Shown here: positions 29,044 to 38,449 of the stretch, in pieces
Position numbering within the stretch: the stretch's first letter is position 1
Layout: each line of letters opens with the position of its first letter
Assembly (NCBI GenBank): GCA_964544695.1
Contig: CAZJDB010000056.1
Location: 1-55,639 of the forward strand
Direction: 5' to 3'
Length of the DNA stretch: 55,639 nt
Source: Dinghuibacter sp964544695
Lineage (GTDB): Bacteria; Bacteroidota; Bacteroidia; Chitinophagales; Chitinophagaceae
Made by a program: the position numbers and the translations under genes
The notes under the pieces: generated by a model
What the model was told of the DNA's origin: nothing
The model's database searches: none
What the model saw: only the letters and a program-made list of their open reading frames with translations

Positions 29044-30231
29044 CTACTTCAGGACATCCGTTACCTGTCCGGCTCCGACGGTACGACCGCCTTCGCGGAT
29101 GGCGAACTTCAAACCTTTTTCCATGGCGATGGGAGCGATCAGCTTCACCGTCAGGGAAGTATTGTCACCAGGCATGATCATTTCCGTACCCGCGTTCAGC
29201 TCGACCTCACCAGTAACGTCCGTGGTACGGAAGTAGAACTGGGGACGATATTTGTTGAAGAAGGGCGTGTGACGGCCACCTTCTTCTTTGCTCAGTACGT
29301 ATACTTCAGCCTTGAACTCGGTGTGGGGCGTGATGGACTTGGGTTTGCAGATAACCATCCCGCGACGGATATCTTTCTTTTCAATACCGCGCAGCAACAA
29401 ACCAGCGTTGTCACCAGCCTGGCCTTCGTCCAGCAGCTTCTTGAACATTTCCACACCCGTTACGGTGGAAGTCAGGGGCTCGGGGATCAGACCGACGATT
29501 TCAACGCCTTCACCCACCTTAACCTTACCGCGCTCGATACGACCCGTAGCGACGGTTCCGCGGCCAGTGATGGAGAATACGTCTTCCACCGACATCAGGA
29601 AGGGTTGATCGACCGGACGGGGAGGCAGGGGAATGTAGGTATCCACAGCATCCATGAGCTGCTCTACCGCTTTTACCCACTTGTCATCACCGGCCAGCGC
29701 GCCCGTTGCGGAACCCTGGATGATCGGGGTGTTGTCCCCGTCAAAGCCATAGGTGGTCAACAGTTCGCGGATTTCCATTTCCACCAGTTCCAACAGTTCG
29801 GGGTCGTCAACAAGGTCAACCTTATTCATGAACACCACGATACGGGGAACACCTACCTGGCGGGCCAGGAGGATGTGCTCCTTGGTTTGGGGCATGGGAC
29901 CATCCGTAGCAGCCACAACGAGGATAGCGCCATCCATCTGGGCGGCACCCGTGATCATGTTCTTCACATAGTCCGCGTGACCGGGGCAGTCCACGTGCGC
30001 ATAGTGTCGAGCATTCGTCGAGTACTCGACGTGAGCCGTATTGATGGTGATACCACGCTCCTTTTCTTCGGGTGCGGCGTCAATTTCATCATACTTCTTT
30101 GCTTCTGCCATACCTTTCTTCGCCAGAATGGAGGTTATGGCAGCCGTCAGGGTAGTTTTACCGTGGTCGACGTGGCCGATGGTACCGACGTTTACGTGCG
30201 GTTTCTCCCTCTTAAAGGTCTCTTTAGACAT
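29044..30231 (-). CDS. tuf: Elongation factor Tu
   Basis: The 395-residue GTPase delivers aminoacyl-tRNA to the ribosome. It has GHVDHGKTT (P-loop), the switch I segment EKERGITINTAHVEY, DCPGHADYVKNMITG, and NKVD. Domain II/III features such as TGRGTVATGRIERG and the C-terminal GGRTVGAGQVTDVLK are also present. It is cotranscribed with four upstream tRNAs and with tRNA-Trp, secE and nusG downstream. Confidence 0.98.
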   Translation of the reverse strand: MSKETFKREKPHVNVGTIGHVDHGKTTLTAAITSILAKKGMAEAKKYDEIDAAPEEKERGITINTAHVEYSTNARHYAHVDCPGHADYVKNMITGAAQMDGAILVVAATDGPMPQTKEHILLARQVGVPRIVVFMNKVDLVDDPELLELVEMEIRELLTTYGFDGDNTPIIQGSATGALAGDDKWVKAVEQLMDAVDTYIPLPPRPVDQPFLMSVEDVFSITGRGTVATGRIERGKVKVGEGVEIVGLIPEPLTSTVTGVEMFKKLLDEGQAGDNAGLLLRGIEKKDIRRGMVICKPKSITPHTEFKAEVYVLSKEEGGRHTPFFNKYRPQFYFRTTDVTGEVELNAGTEMIMPGDNTSLTVKLIAPIAMEKGLKFAIREGGRTVGAGQVTDVLK

Positions 30232-30272
30232 TTTTTATCTTTTTTTGTTGTGGTTTTTGTTAAATCTAAAAA

Positions 30273-30298
30273 CCCCTTGGCCCCAGGGGGCCGCGAGG
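30273..30298 (-). other. GC-rich hairpin in the tuf leader
   Basis: On the minus strand a GC-rich stem (around GGCCC and GGGCC) is followed by GGGGTTTTTAG, between tRNA-Thr(GGT) and tuf. It could act as an attenuator setting the tRNA-to-tuf ratio. The stem has internal mismatches, so the call is tentative. Confidence 0.35.
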
Positions 30299-30351
30299 TA
30301 ACTTCTTTATTTTCAGTCCTTTAGGCCGTTGCAGGCCCCATGGTTATTTTG

Positions 30352-30423
<72 letters not shown>

Positions 30424-30465
30424 TTGTCGTATTCCGCCTCCCTGAAGGGCCGGCGTTCAACGTAG

Positions 30466-30538
30466 AGCGGAAGACGAGGGTCGAACCCGCAACCTATAGC
30501 TTGGAAGGCTATCGCTCTACCAATTGAGCTACTTCCGC
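30466..30538 (-). tRNA. tRNA-Gly (TCC)
   Basis: Acceptor arms GCGGAAG and CTTCCGC pair perfectly. The anticodon loop CTTCCAA gives TCC, and the T-arm has GGGTTCGACCC. CCA is not encoded. It is third in the tRNA cluster. Confidence 0.95.
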
Positions 30539-30596
30539 AATTTTTGACCCCAATTGGCGGGCCACAGGCCCGCCGCCCGAAGGGCCAACTTAAGCG

Positions 30597-30679
30597 TGGG
30601 CAGGAGTGGATTCGAACCACTGAAGTCGAAAGACAGCGGATTTACAGTCCGCCCCATTTGGCCGCTCTGGAACCTGCCC
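30597..30679 (-). tRNA. tRNA-Tyr (GTA)
   Basis: This class II tRNA of 83 nt has a long variable arm, acceptor arms GGGCAGG and CCTGCCC, discriminator A and anticodon loop CTGTAAA giving GTA. CCA is not encoded. Confidence 0.95.
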
Positions 30680-30709
30680 TGATGATCCCCCGTTTGGCGA
30701 CGTCCGCTG

Positions 30710-30782
30710 AGCCACTTGTCGGGATCGAACCAACGACCTACTGATTACAAATCAGTTGCTCTACCAGCTGAGCTAAAGTGGC
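30710..30782 (-). tRNA. tRNA-Thr (TGT)
   Basis: Acceptor arms GCCACTT and AAGTGGC pair perfectly, and the anticodon loop TTTGTAA gives TGT. CCA is not encoded. It is the first gene of the tRNA-tuf-secE-nusG transcript. Confidence 0.95.
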
Positions 30783-30882
30783 CTATATTGTTCCTTGCCC
30801 GGCACTAACTTCAACGGCTGTAACGCACTACTGTAAAGAACTTTGAGACACAGGGGTGCGGACATTGTCATTTTCGGGATGG

Positions 30883-30890
30883 CAAAGGTA
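30883..30890 (-). promoter_or_regulatory. -7 box of the tRNA-tuf-secE-nusG operon
   Basis: The minus strand reads TACCTTTGCCATCCC, identical over 15 nt to the rplK promoter. TTTTG lies 18 bp upstream (30909-30913), a good -33 element. It is about 100 bp before the first tRNA. Confidence 0.72.
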
Positions 30891-30987
30891 AGGGAAAACT
30901 TTTAAACTCAAAATTTTAGGAGGGGGAAAAAGGGTTGGGGCAGGTGGCGCGTCAGGGGGTGAAATCGTCACCCTGGAAGGACCCCCT

Positions 30988-31029
30988 GCCGGCCGCCGGG
31001 GACCCCATAAGGATCGAGCCGGCGGTCGG
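30988..31029 (-). other. Hairpin downstream of hpf
   Basis: The arms CCGGCCGCCGG and CCGGCGGTCGG pair with one mismatch around a loop of about 20 nt, starting some 20 bp after the hpf stop. No T-run follows on the minus strand. It may be an imperfect terminator or a 3'-end stabiliser. Confidence 0.35.
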
Positions 31030-31048
31030 GTGAAGGTCGTAGTGCATC

Positions 31049-31372
31049 TTAGCGAACAATGGCCAGGGTGACCGTTGTTTTCGTTTTCTCTTTCTGGCGC
31101 TTGATCTGGTTGATGAGAGCTTCCAATGCGCTATCGAAAGAGGCTTCAAAAGACTTCGAAGATTGCTTTACAAAAAATTCGTGCCGGGGGACGAGGACCT
31201 TGATTTCTGCGATCTTATCCTTGATCTGGTGAACGACGTTATCCAGCTTCAGAAATACTTCCACGGTGGTAATTCGATCGTGGAAATTGTTCAGCTTCCT
31301 AACTTTTCTGCTCACATGATCCAACAATTTGGCGTCCGCATCAAACCGAACCGTTTGAATGTTTACGTTCAT
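31049..31372 (-). CDS. hpf: Ribosome hibernation promoting factor, short HPF/YfiA type
   Basis: The 107-residue protein begins MNVNIQTVRFDADAKLLDHV. It has the beta-alpha-beta-beta-beta-alpha fold expected of HPF/RaiA, with VEVFLKLDN and KIAEIKVLVP strands and a final helix rich in Lys and Arg. It binds the small subunit and silences ribosomes in stationary phase. The start at 31372 is chosen because the longer reading to 31498 has no family match and almost touches xerC. It is the third gene of rpsU-xerC-hpf. Confidence 0.88.
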   Translation of the reverse strand: MNVNIQTVRFDADAKLLDHVSRKVRKLNNFHDRITTVEVFLKLDNVVHQIKDKIAEIKVLVPRHEFFVKQSSKSFEASFDSALEALINQIKRQKEKTKTTVTLAIVR

Positions 31373-31507
31373 AGCAATCACGATTTTAAAAGTGAGTAAT
31401 TGTAATTTGATATCTGCAAAGAACTTCGGCGTATATCCAGATTGAGCCTGGCCTATTAAGGTAGTCCAACGCGCGAATTCTGCCAAAAATTTGGTCACTA
31501 AATTTTG

Positions 31508-32428
31508 CTAAGCTTTGGGGTGTGCCTTGGAGAAAGTCTCCTTGAGTTTTTCGATGGAATTATGCGTGTAGACTTGCGTGGCCGCAAGGCTGGAATGACC
31601 CAGCAACTCTTTCACGGCATTCAGGTCCGCGCCGTGTTCCAACAGGTGGGTAGCAAAAGTATGCCTCAACACGTGTGGGCTCTTTTTTTCCGTGGTCGTC
31701 ACCATCCCCAGGTACTTCCGCACCACGCGATATACGTATTTGGGATACAGGGGCTTACCCTTTATACCCAGGAGCAGGAATTCGCGGTTGGGTTGTTCGA
31801 AGGTCTGCACCTTCAACGCCTGATATTCCTTAATGCGCTCCATCCATTGGCGCTCGAGGGGAATGACGCGTTCCTTATTCCCCTTTCCCAATACCTTCAG
31901 CACGGACTTGGACCCATCCACCTGGCTTTCTTTCAGTTGTACCAACTCTGCCAGACGCATACCCGTGAGGTAAAACAAGGCCAGGATAAGTCGCTGCGTT
32001 TCACCTTCGAAACCTTCGGGGAATTCCACATATTGAAATAGGATATGAATGTCCTTTTCGGCTACAAAACCGGGAAGCCTCCCATTCATTTTGGGAGAGA
32101 CGATGACCGTCATGGGGTTGCGGGTAATGGTCCCTTTCCGTAAGTGATATTTGATGTAGGATTTCAAGGAGGAAATCTTCCGGTGCAAGGACCTGGAACT
32201 CAACCCCTCTTCCTTAAGTGAGGCCAACCAGCTCCTGACATAGCCCGTTTCCACCTCTGCCGGCCCCGTCACCCCGTATTGGCTTTCCAGGTAAGAGAAG
32301 CACGCCAGCAGGTCGGTTTTATAACCCAGGATGGTATGTGGTGAATAACGCTTTTCCCACTGCAGGTAGGCCAGGAATTCGGCGATATGGGCGGGCAGGT
32401 CGGGCAAAAAAAATATTGATAGGGTCAA
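31508..32428 (-). CDS. xerC: Tyrosine recombinase XerC
   Basis: The 306-residue protein has an N-terminal SAM-like core-binding domain (about 12-95) and a complete catalytic set: Arg158 in TGMRLAEL, Lys182 in GKGNKER, His252 and Arg255 in HVLRHTFATHLL, His278 in LLGHSS and nucleophile Tyr287. XerC/D recombinases resolve chromosome dimers at dif. The position between rpsU and hpf is a housekeeping arrangement, so this is not read as a mobile-element integrase. Confidence 0.92.
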   Translation of the reverse strand: MTLSIFFLPDLPAHIAEFLAYLQWEKRYSPHTILGYKTDLLACFSYLESQYGVTGPAEVETGYVRSWLASLKEEGLSSRSLHRKISSLKSYIKYHLRKGTITRNPMTVIVSPKMNGRLPGFVAEKDIHILFQYVEFPEGFEGETQRLILALFYLTGMRLAELVQLKESQVDGSKSVLKVLGKGNKERVIPLERQWMERIKEYQALKVQTFEQPNREFLLLGIKGKPLYPKYVYRVVRKYLGMVTTTEKKSPHVLRHTFATHLLEHGADLNAVKELLGHSSLAATQVYTHNSIEKLKETFSKAHPKA

Positions 32429-32483
32429 AGTTAGCGCTTTATCCCTATCAATACCTATATGCTACAGGCCGTGAAGGCCGTGC

Positions 32484-32681
32484 TTACTTTTCGATTTCCC
32501 CGTTGGCCAGCTGCTGGCGGTATACGGCTTTCAGCACTTCCGTACGACGTTTCACGGAAGGCTTAGTAAAAGACTGACGTTCACGTAATTGCAGTAAAAT
32601 ACGGGCTTTCTCAAATTTCTTTTTGTACTTTTTGAGGGCCTTGTCGATGTTTTCGCAATCCTTTGAATCAATAATTAACAT
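32484..32681 (-). CDS. rpsU: 30S ribosomal protein S21 (bS21)
   Basis: The 65-residue basic protein begins MLIIDSKDCENIDKALKKYKKKFEK and contains RERQSFTKPSVKRR, matching Bacteroidota bS21. In this phylum bS21 helps occlude the anti-Shine-Dalgarno sequence, which fits the weak ribosome-binding sites seen here. It starts 28 bp after a TATCTTTG promoter and leads the rpsU-xerC-hpf operon. Confidence 0.95.
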   Translation of the reverse strand: MLIIDSKDCENIDKALKKYKKKFEKARILLQLRERQSFTKPSVKRRTEVLKAVYRQQLANGEIEK

Positions 32682-32709
32682 AGATACTCCTTGAGGCTTT
32701 TTAGGAGGG

Positions 32710-32717
32710 CAAAGATA
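32710..32717 (-). promoter_or_regulatory. -7 box of the rpsU operon
   Basis: The minus strand reads TATCTTTGCCCTCC, an exact TAnnTTTG match with the GC-rich downstream extension shared by other translation-gene promoters in this window. The leader is about 25 nt. Confidence 0.68.
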
Positions 32718-32755
32718 GCGCTTTTCCGTACAATTTTCCGAATTTTGTGCCCACT

Positions 32756-33391
32756 ATGTTTACTGGTATCATCGAATCCCTGGGCCGGGTGCACAGCCTA
32801 AGCGCCACTGGTACCAACAAGACCTTTTGGATCGCCTCTCCCCTCTCGGACACTTTCCGCATCGATCAAAGCGTTTCCCACAACGGGGCTTGTCTCACCG
32901 TGGAGGAAGTCACTCCGGATATGCACCGCGTAACCGCCATCCGGGAAACCCTGGAAAAGACCAACCTCGATTCCTGGAAAGAGGGCGTCCTGATCAACCT
33001 GGAAAGGTGCCTGCAACCTTCGGGAAGGCTGGATGGCCATATCGTCCAGGGCCACGTGGACACCACCGGCACCTGTATCGGGTACCTGGAGCGCGCCGGC
33101 AGTTGGGAGTACCGGATCGCCTTCCCGGCGTCTTTCGCCTCCCTGGTCATAGAGAAGGGTTCCATTAGTCTCAATGGGATCAGCCTCACCCTCTTCGACG
33201 TAGGCATGGATACCTTTAGCGTCGCCATCATTCCCTATACGTACGGGCACACGAATATGCAAACGCTGAAACCCGGCGATACGGTCAATCTCGAATTCGA
33301 TATGATCGGGAAATACGTGCAGCGCAGCGCGCAGCTGGACGCAATGCGCTCTGCTACCGCATCAGGTACATTTTCCCATACCCCGCTTTGA
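32756..33391 (+). CDS. ribE: Riboflavin synthase alpha subunit
   Basis: The 211-residue enzyme dismutates two lumazines to riboflavin. It has two lumazine-binding repeats. The first begins MFTGIIESLGRV and contains NGACLTV and LDGHIVQGHVD; the second contains GSISLNGISLTL and NLEFDMIGKYVQR. The start is the ATG at 32756, giving the canonical MFTGI N-terminus; a GTG at 32747 is rejected. The last 38 bp overlap the 3' end of the convergent PorU2-like gene. Confidence 0.95.
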   Translation: MFTGIIESLGRVHSLSATGTNKTFWIASPLSDTFRIDQSVSHNGACLTVEEVTPDMHRVTAIRETLEKTNLDSWKEGVLINLERCLQPSGRLDGHIVQGHVDTTGTCIGYLERAGSWEYRIAFPASFASLVIEKGSISLNGISLTLFDVGMDTFSVAIIPYTYGHTNMQTLKPGDTVNLEFDMIGKYVQRSAQLDAMRSATASGTFSHTPL

Positions 33392-36300
33392 AATACTGGT
33401 CGGTATTGGTCCCCTGCTCGGTGTACTTACCGAGGGACTTCCCATTCAGGTTCGTGATGATCCGGTACAGGTATACCCCATTGCCCACCTTGTTCCCATA
33501 TTGGTCGGTGCCGTTCCATTTGAACGTGGTGACGTTGTTGCCGATATGGATGGGACCCAGTTCAGCCTCCGTGATCTCCCTGACGATCTTACCCGTGATC
33601 GTTAAGATTTCGATCCTCATCTCCTGGGGTACCACCGATCCCGTCAGCGTAAATACAAAGGCCGTGGAGGTGGTAAAGGGGTTGGGGTAGTTGAATACGT
33701 TGGAGATCATAGGCGTATTGATCACCCGGAAGGTCACGTCATAGCTCAGGCGTCCTGCTGCGTTTCCGCTTTGATCCTGCCCACTCGCGATCAACTGGTA
33801 ATTTCCATCCGTGGCGAAGGTAGGATGCAGGATCAGGGTGGCGACATTTTTGCCCGTGGACAGGTTGGCGGGTATGAACTGGGCGCTGTCCGTGCCCGTT
33901 ACGTACGTATGCATGCTCCCATCCGGGAACTGGACCTGGACTGAAATATCGGTGGAGTCCGTCAGGCCCAGGTACTTGCTGTTATCCTGGAGCTTGATCA
34001 GGATCTGGGGTTTGGCTGATACGATGTCCTGGTTGAGGATGTGCATCCCATCGAAGGTGACATCCATGGTGGGCGCATAGTTATCCCCCTTCACATAAAA
34101 AGTCTTGTAGAGGAAGTTATTGGACAGGAACTGCTCGGGCTGGTCGAAGTTCGGGTTGACGAATACGTACAGGGTGTTCTTCCCCACGAAATTCTGGGAA
34201 GCGATGGTATCCAGGACGTGCACCGAATCGCCCGGAACAAGGCCCTTGGTCCTGGACATCGGAATGATATGCGCTACGTTTTGGTTGTCCGTAATCTGTA
34301 AGAGCACTTTCAGGCTATCGAATGTGGCGTCGCTGATATTCTGGAAATCCACCCCGAAATCGAGGGGTTGTCCCGCCTGCAACGTATCGGGACAGGTGAA
34401 ATAATGGTTGGGAGCGATGGCACCCTCGGGGGCGTCCTGAAAACGCACCGTCAAACGCGAGAGCTGGTAAGGCGTCTGCTTTAATGAGTCTTTACTGGTC
34501 AGCTTCAGTTGCAGCATCGGGTACGTAGTCGCATTGATGTAGGACAAGGTGGTGTCTTTGGTCAGGGCATTGCTCGTATACAGTAAGGTTTCCGAAGAAT
34601 CCTTCGCGATGCCGTATACCTGCATCGTTACGGTGTCCGAGGGTGAATCCCAACTCCCTCGCCAATGGATGTCCTGCCACAATTTGGCAGGCCCGATGAG
34701 AGTGCTGGTCAACGATCCCTGCTGAAGCGTTGAATTGTAATTTACGGTGGCGCTCAACTGATCGCTCACCGTGGACCCTACCTTTTGGTAGAAAGTCGTA
34801 AACGTTCCGTTGGCTTGTTTTTCACCGATATATAGGATGGGTAGTAGGTGCGTAAAGGAATCGATGGAGGCGAAGCCCATCGATTTTAAGCTGTTGTACA
34901 GGGAATTCCCCGACCCGAATACTGCGGTATCGGCTTGCCAGGCGGGGACGAACTGTTGACTGTTGTTCGTGAACATCCAGGCCCACATCGCAAAAATGGT
35001 TCCCGGCGGAATGCTGTCCAGGAAGTTCATGGCCACCTGCCGCTCGGCCGTATTGAGCACGGGGAAATAGAAGTCGTAGGGTAAAGTCTGGCACCCCCCC
35101 GAGCTTCCGTATTTACCTACGCCACTCACATTGAAGGAATCGACGAGGGGCACGTTGTGCGGCTGGTTGATCATGAAGAAGGCGAGTGAACCCATGGTGG
35201 GTCCGCAACCCGACGAAGTGATGTCGAAACCATCCGTGAGCACGGCATCCGCCTGGTCCCCGCCATAGGGATAGATTTGAGTCAGCACCTGCAGTGAATG
35301 CGGCGTCTGCGGAAAGCGAAATATACGGTCCGAATCCAGCTCTTCCAGGGAGTAACTGTTATTGGTGAACTGGAAATAATGCGCCTGGTTCCATCCGTCC
35401 GGGCTATTCCCGATATACGTAAAGGAAGACAAAGACCAATTGGTGGGAGGCCCGCTGGCCGGTTGGATGGCCACCCTCCAGTAATACACCGTGCTATCCT
35501 TCAGGGAAAGCCCCGTAGGCGAGAATGACATTATCCCGCCCGAGGAGGAAACGAGTTGCTTCACCATTGCGGGGGAATTGAAGAAGGCCGTGGTATCGAC
35601 CTCCATTATGTAATTCCGCATGCTGTCCAGGGGATCGGCCGTAGACGCCCAGAAAGTGATGGGAGATTTTCCTACGATCGAATAGGCAGCCGGTTCTACC
35701 GGGGAAACCGCCTGGTCATATATGAAGAAGGCTTTCGAAATGATATTATTGGCCATGGACAATTCCGTAACCTTTCCGTCAGCATTCAGGTTGATGGTAA
35801 TGGTATTGTTCCCCTTGTCCTTGGTAGGATTGATGGGCACCGTCAGCAGCAGGGAATCTTCAAGGAAGGGCCCCGCCCTTTTCTGACTATACAAAATCTG
35901 GGTCGTACCATTGGGCAACTGCCAGGTTACGGTGACCAGGATGGAATCGGTCACGGCTTTGCCGAGATTAAACCAATAGGCCCCCACCGTGAAATTGCTA
36001 TTGGCCACGGAAATAATGGCAGGGCTGATCAACAAATTTTGAGCCTCGATCGCGTAATCGGGCAGGTTTTGATGGTAGAGACTCAGAGAAGGGTCCCCGT
36101 TCAGGGACAATTGCTCCATACAACAACGCCCGTAAAAATCGTTTGCAAACGTCGGGTTATCCCCCAGGGCTCGCGTCACCTGTACCATTTGGTTGCCGAT
36201 GGGCGATCCGTAATAAACATATCCAATGTCGTTATAGAATAGGGTATTATAGGAATCGAGGTAGTTGACGATCCCTACCGAGGAAGCACCGATATAACCA

Positions 36301-38447
36301 ATGGCCCCGTTTTCGGGTGCTTCGATGAAGTTCTCCGACACCGTCAGACCCTGGGGCGTCAGGCGGGAACTATCCGGTTCGAAGATATCCCCCGCATCGC
36401 AACCATTGGCGATAAAGAAGGGGTACTTACCCTTCATATTGAATTGGGAAGGATCCCCCAGGTTGTACCCCAGGATATTCGCTGCCGAGTGTCCGAAATA
36501 GTTGACCAACCCTACGCCCGTGGCAAAGAGCGATTGTATTTCTTGTCCGGATAAATCCTGGACATTGGACGTGCTCGTTTTACGGAATGTGCTGACCGAT
36601 CCTCCGTAAGCCGTGTCGGAAATGATGTTCGCATAGTTCACCATGTCCGCCTGGATGATATCGCCCGTCTGGGCATCGGCGCCCACCACGTGCACCACAT
36701 TCCTTTTCCAGGCCTCGCCTTCGATGGTTCCCGTATACGTCGACGATACCTGGTCGAATTCTTTCATCTTCTGAAGGTAAATGCCTACCTCGGTTCCCGA
36801 GACCGCGCTCAGCCTACCCAGGGGCGTGGCATTTCCGACGCCGAACTGGTTTGCATCCGTCCCCAGCAGCATATCCGATGAAGGCACGCCCCAGGTGGGA
36901 ACCAGGGCTAACTTATAAAGGGTTGGGATGGACTCTTCGGCCCGGATGGACATATAGTTGACCGCTTTCCCGATGAGGAAGGCATACTGCGGTTTGACGG
37001 TAAATACATTCCGGGCGAATCTAAGGAAGTTCCGAATTGATAGAGGATCGAGCTTGATACCATAGGCGAACTGGTCAACCAGTTGCGCCTCGTCGATCAC
37101 CTTGGTGTTATAACCTCCCCCGGTACCCGAGCTCCGATAGGCCGCCAGTTGTTGCACGTAATTATTCCCATTCCCGTCATTATAAAGGATAGGATTGCTG
37201 ATGATCAAGTAGTTCCCCTGGTTGGCAGGGACGGAAAAATTGGTAAAGGTCTCCGATTGCATGGACATTACCGTGTGGACCTGGGAAGGGTCTTCGCTCA
37301 ACAAGGCCAGGTTCCTGGATACCATCGAAGGGGGTAGGACCCATTGGACCATACCCGGCACCGACAGGTCTCCTGTGATGCGGAACCCATTGGTCAGGTC
37401 GTACAGCACGGGTGCTACGCTTCCATATGAAAACTGGGAAACCTGTAAAAAATTGCCGGTGTCGCTGGCCGGCATCGAAAAGCATGCCTGGGAATTATTT
37501 CCGAAGGTGAACAGGCTGGGGAATGTAACCTCCGCGAAGCCCACCGTGAATTCATCGTTGCCGTCCGAATTGTTGTTGTTGGCTACCTGAAGGCTGACCG
37601 ACCCCCCTGCCACGGCGCTCGTGGGAATGGTCCCCGATACGATAGTTCCTGCTGTTTCATTCACCATAGTATCCTTCAGCAATTGGGGGGCACCGCTTGT
37701 GGAATAACTGAAAGCCATTTGCCTCGTATCGAACACCAGGTTAGAAAACCCTACGCTGCCGGAACTGGGAGGGCCGGCAGCATACACCGGCAAGCCGGAG
37801 AACGTGTAGGAAAAAGGCGTTCCGGGGTAGTACCCGTTTCCATCGATCCAGCCCTCGCCTGCATCGTAAGAGGAGGAAATAATGTAGTTCCCATCCACGA
37901 CCAGGTATACCCCATTGTCCAGGGAGGCCCTGAAGTAGTTCCCGTTATGACACATGAAATACGGTTCCGGGGCCAGATGGTTCCCCGCGATATTATTGGC
38001 TGTAGGATTCAAACGAAGGTTACCCCCTGACGGGTTTATGGTCAAAAAATAGGCCGCCGTATCCGTGAACAGGCTCCATTTGGTGCTGATCTGGAAGGTA
38101 GGTTGCAGGTAGACGGGGTTGTCAGGTTTCCCGTCGTTGGCTTTTCCATAAAATTCAATGTATCCACCCGCGGGCATCGTCCCCGAAGGCACCGAGGTGT
38201 AAATGGGTACCTGTACGCCATTCCTCCATAACTGGAAGGTCGAAGCATCCGCTGCGGACAAGCCAGCGGCCGCCAGCGTCGCTTCGGGGATTTGGTAAAG
38301 CCCGTCGGCGCCGACCTTGAATTTGTAATACGTGTTGGAGAAATTGATCCATTCGTTGTCGTACGTCTGCGCATGCACAACTGCTCCCAGGCCGTTTGCG
38401 GCCAGGATCATCAATAGGGTATGGAGTAATCTACGGGTACGGAACAT
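33354..38447 (-). CDS. C25 (gingipain-like) cysteine peptidase, PorU2-like type IX sortase
   Basis: The 1697-residue exported protein has a signal peptide (LLHTLLMILAANGLGAVVHA). An N-terminal beta-rich region precedes a caspase-like C25 domain at about 410-780. The catalytic His653 lies in NYFGHSA and Cys683 in NGCDAGD, 30 residues apart and comparable with gingipains. Ig/CARDB-like repeats follow, and a FlgD-like Ig domain near the C-terminus has NYPNPFTTSTAF and GNGVYLYRI. The architecture fits the PorU2 group rather than classical PorU. It lies 2 bp after a PorV2-like gene. The inferred role is outer-surface processing or anchoring of type IX cargo. The 3' end overlaps ribE by 38 bp. Confidence 0.8.
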   Translation of the reverse strand: MFRTRRLLHTLLMILAANGLGAVVHAQTYDNEWINFSNTYYKFKVGADGLYQIPEATLAAAGLSAADASTFQLWRNGVQVPIYTSVPSGTMPAGGYIEFYGKANDGKPDNPVYLQPTFQISTKWSLFTDTAAYFLTINPSGGNLRLNPTANNIAGNHLAPEPYFMCHNGNYFRASLDNGVYLVVDGNYIISSSYDAGEGWIDGNGYYPGTPFSYTFSGLPVYAAGPPSSGSVGFSNLVFDTRQMAFSYSTSGAPQLLKDTMVNETAGTIVSGTIPTSAVAGGSVSLQVANNNNSDGNDEFTVGFAEVTFPSLFTFGNNSQACFSMPASDTGNFLQVSQFSYGSVAPVLYDLTNGFRITGDLSVPGMVQWVLPPSMVSRNLALLSEDPSQVHTVMSMQSETFTNFSVPANQGNYLIISNPILYNDGNGNNYVQQLAAYRSSGTGGGYNTKVIDEAQLVDQFAYGIKLDPLSIRNFLRFARNVFTVKPQYAFLIGKAVNYMSIRAEESIPTLYKLALVPTWGVPSSDMLLGTDANQFGVGNATPLGRLSAVSGTEVGIYLQKMKEFDQVSSTYTGTIEGEAWKRNVVHVVGADAQTGDIIQADMVNYANIISDTAYGGSVSTFRKTSTSNVQDLSGQEIQSLFATGVGLVNYFGHSAANILGYNLGDPSQFNMKGKYPFFIANGCDAGDIFEPDSSRLTPQGLTVSENFIEAPENGAIGYIGASSVGIVNYLDSYNTLFYNDIGYVYYGSPIGNQMVQVTRALGDNPTFANDFYGRCCMEQLSLNGDPSLSLYHQNLPDYAIEAQNLLISPAIISVANSNFTVGAYWFNLGKAVTDSILVTVTWQLPNGTTQILYSQKRAGPFLEDSLLLTVPINPTKDKGNNTITINLNADGKVTELSMANNIISKAFFIYDQAVSPVEPAAYSIVGKSPITFWASTADPLDSMRNYIMEVDTTAFFNSPAMVKQLVSSSGGIMSFSPTGLSLKDSTVYYWRVAIQPASGPPTNWSLSSFTYIGNSPDGWNQAHYFQFTNNSYSLEELDSDRIFRFPQTPHSLQVLTQIYPYGGDQADAVLTDGFDITSSGCGPTMGSLAFFMINQPHNVPLVDSFNVSGVGKYGSSGGCQTLPYDFYFPVLNTAERQVAMNFLDSIPPGTIFAMWAWMFTNNSQQFVPAWQADTAVFGSGNSLYNSLKSMGFASIDSFTHLLPILYIGEKQANGTFTTFYQKVGSTVSDQLSATVNYNSTLQQGSLTSTLIGPAKLWQDIHWRGSWDSPSDTVTMQVYGIAKDSSETLLYTSNALTKDTTLSYINATTYPMLQLKLTSKDSLKQTPYQLSRLTVRFQDAPEGAIAPNHYFTCPDTLQAGQPLDFGVDFQNISDATFDSLKVLLQITDNQNVAHIIPMSRTKGLVPGDSVHVLDTIASQNFVGKNTLYVFVNPNFDQPEQFLSNNFLYKTFYVKGDNYAPTMDVTFDGMHILNQDIVSAKPQILIKLQDNSKYLGLTDSTDISVQVQFPDGSMHTYVTGTDSAQFIPANLSTGKNVATLILHPTFATDGNYQLIASGQDQSGNAAGRLSYDVTFRVINTPMISNVFNYPNPFTTSTAFVFTLTGSVVPQEMRIEILTITGKIVREITEAELGPIHIGNNVTTFKWNGTDQYGNKVGNGVYLYRIITNLNGKSLGKYTEQGTNTDQYFKAGYGKMYLMR

Positions 38448-38449
38448 TT

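Noticed and set aside
29269..30324. Plus-strand frame of 351 codons opposite tuf
   Set aside because: It is the antisense of EF-Tu and shows no independent features.
30957..30973. Short hairpin GGGTGA/TCACCC after hpf
   Set aside because: The stem is only 6 bp and no T-run follows, so a terminator cannot be supported.
31508..32428. Tyrosine recombinase as a phage or island integrase
   Set aside because: It lies between rpsU and hpf in a conserved housekeeping order and matches XerC, so it is not evidence of a mobile element.
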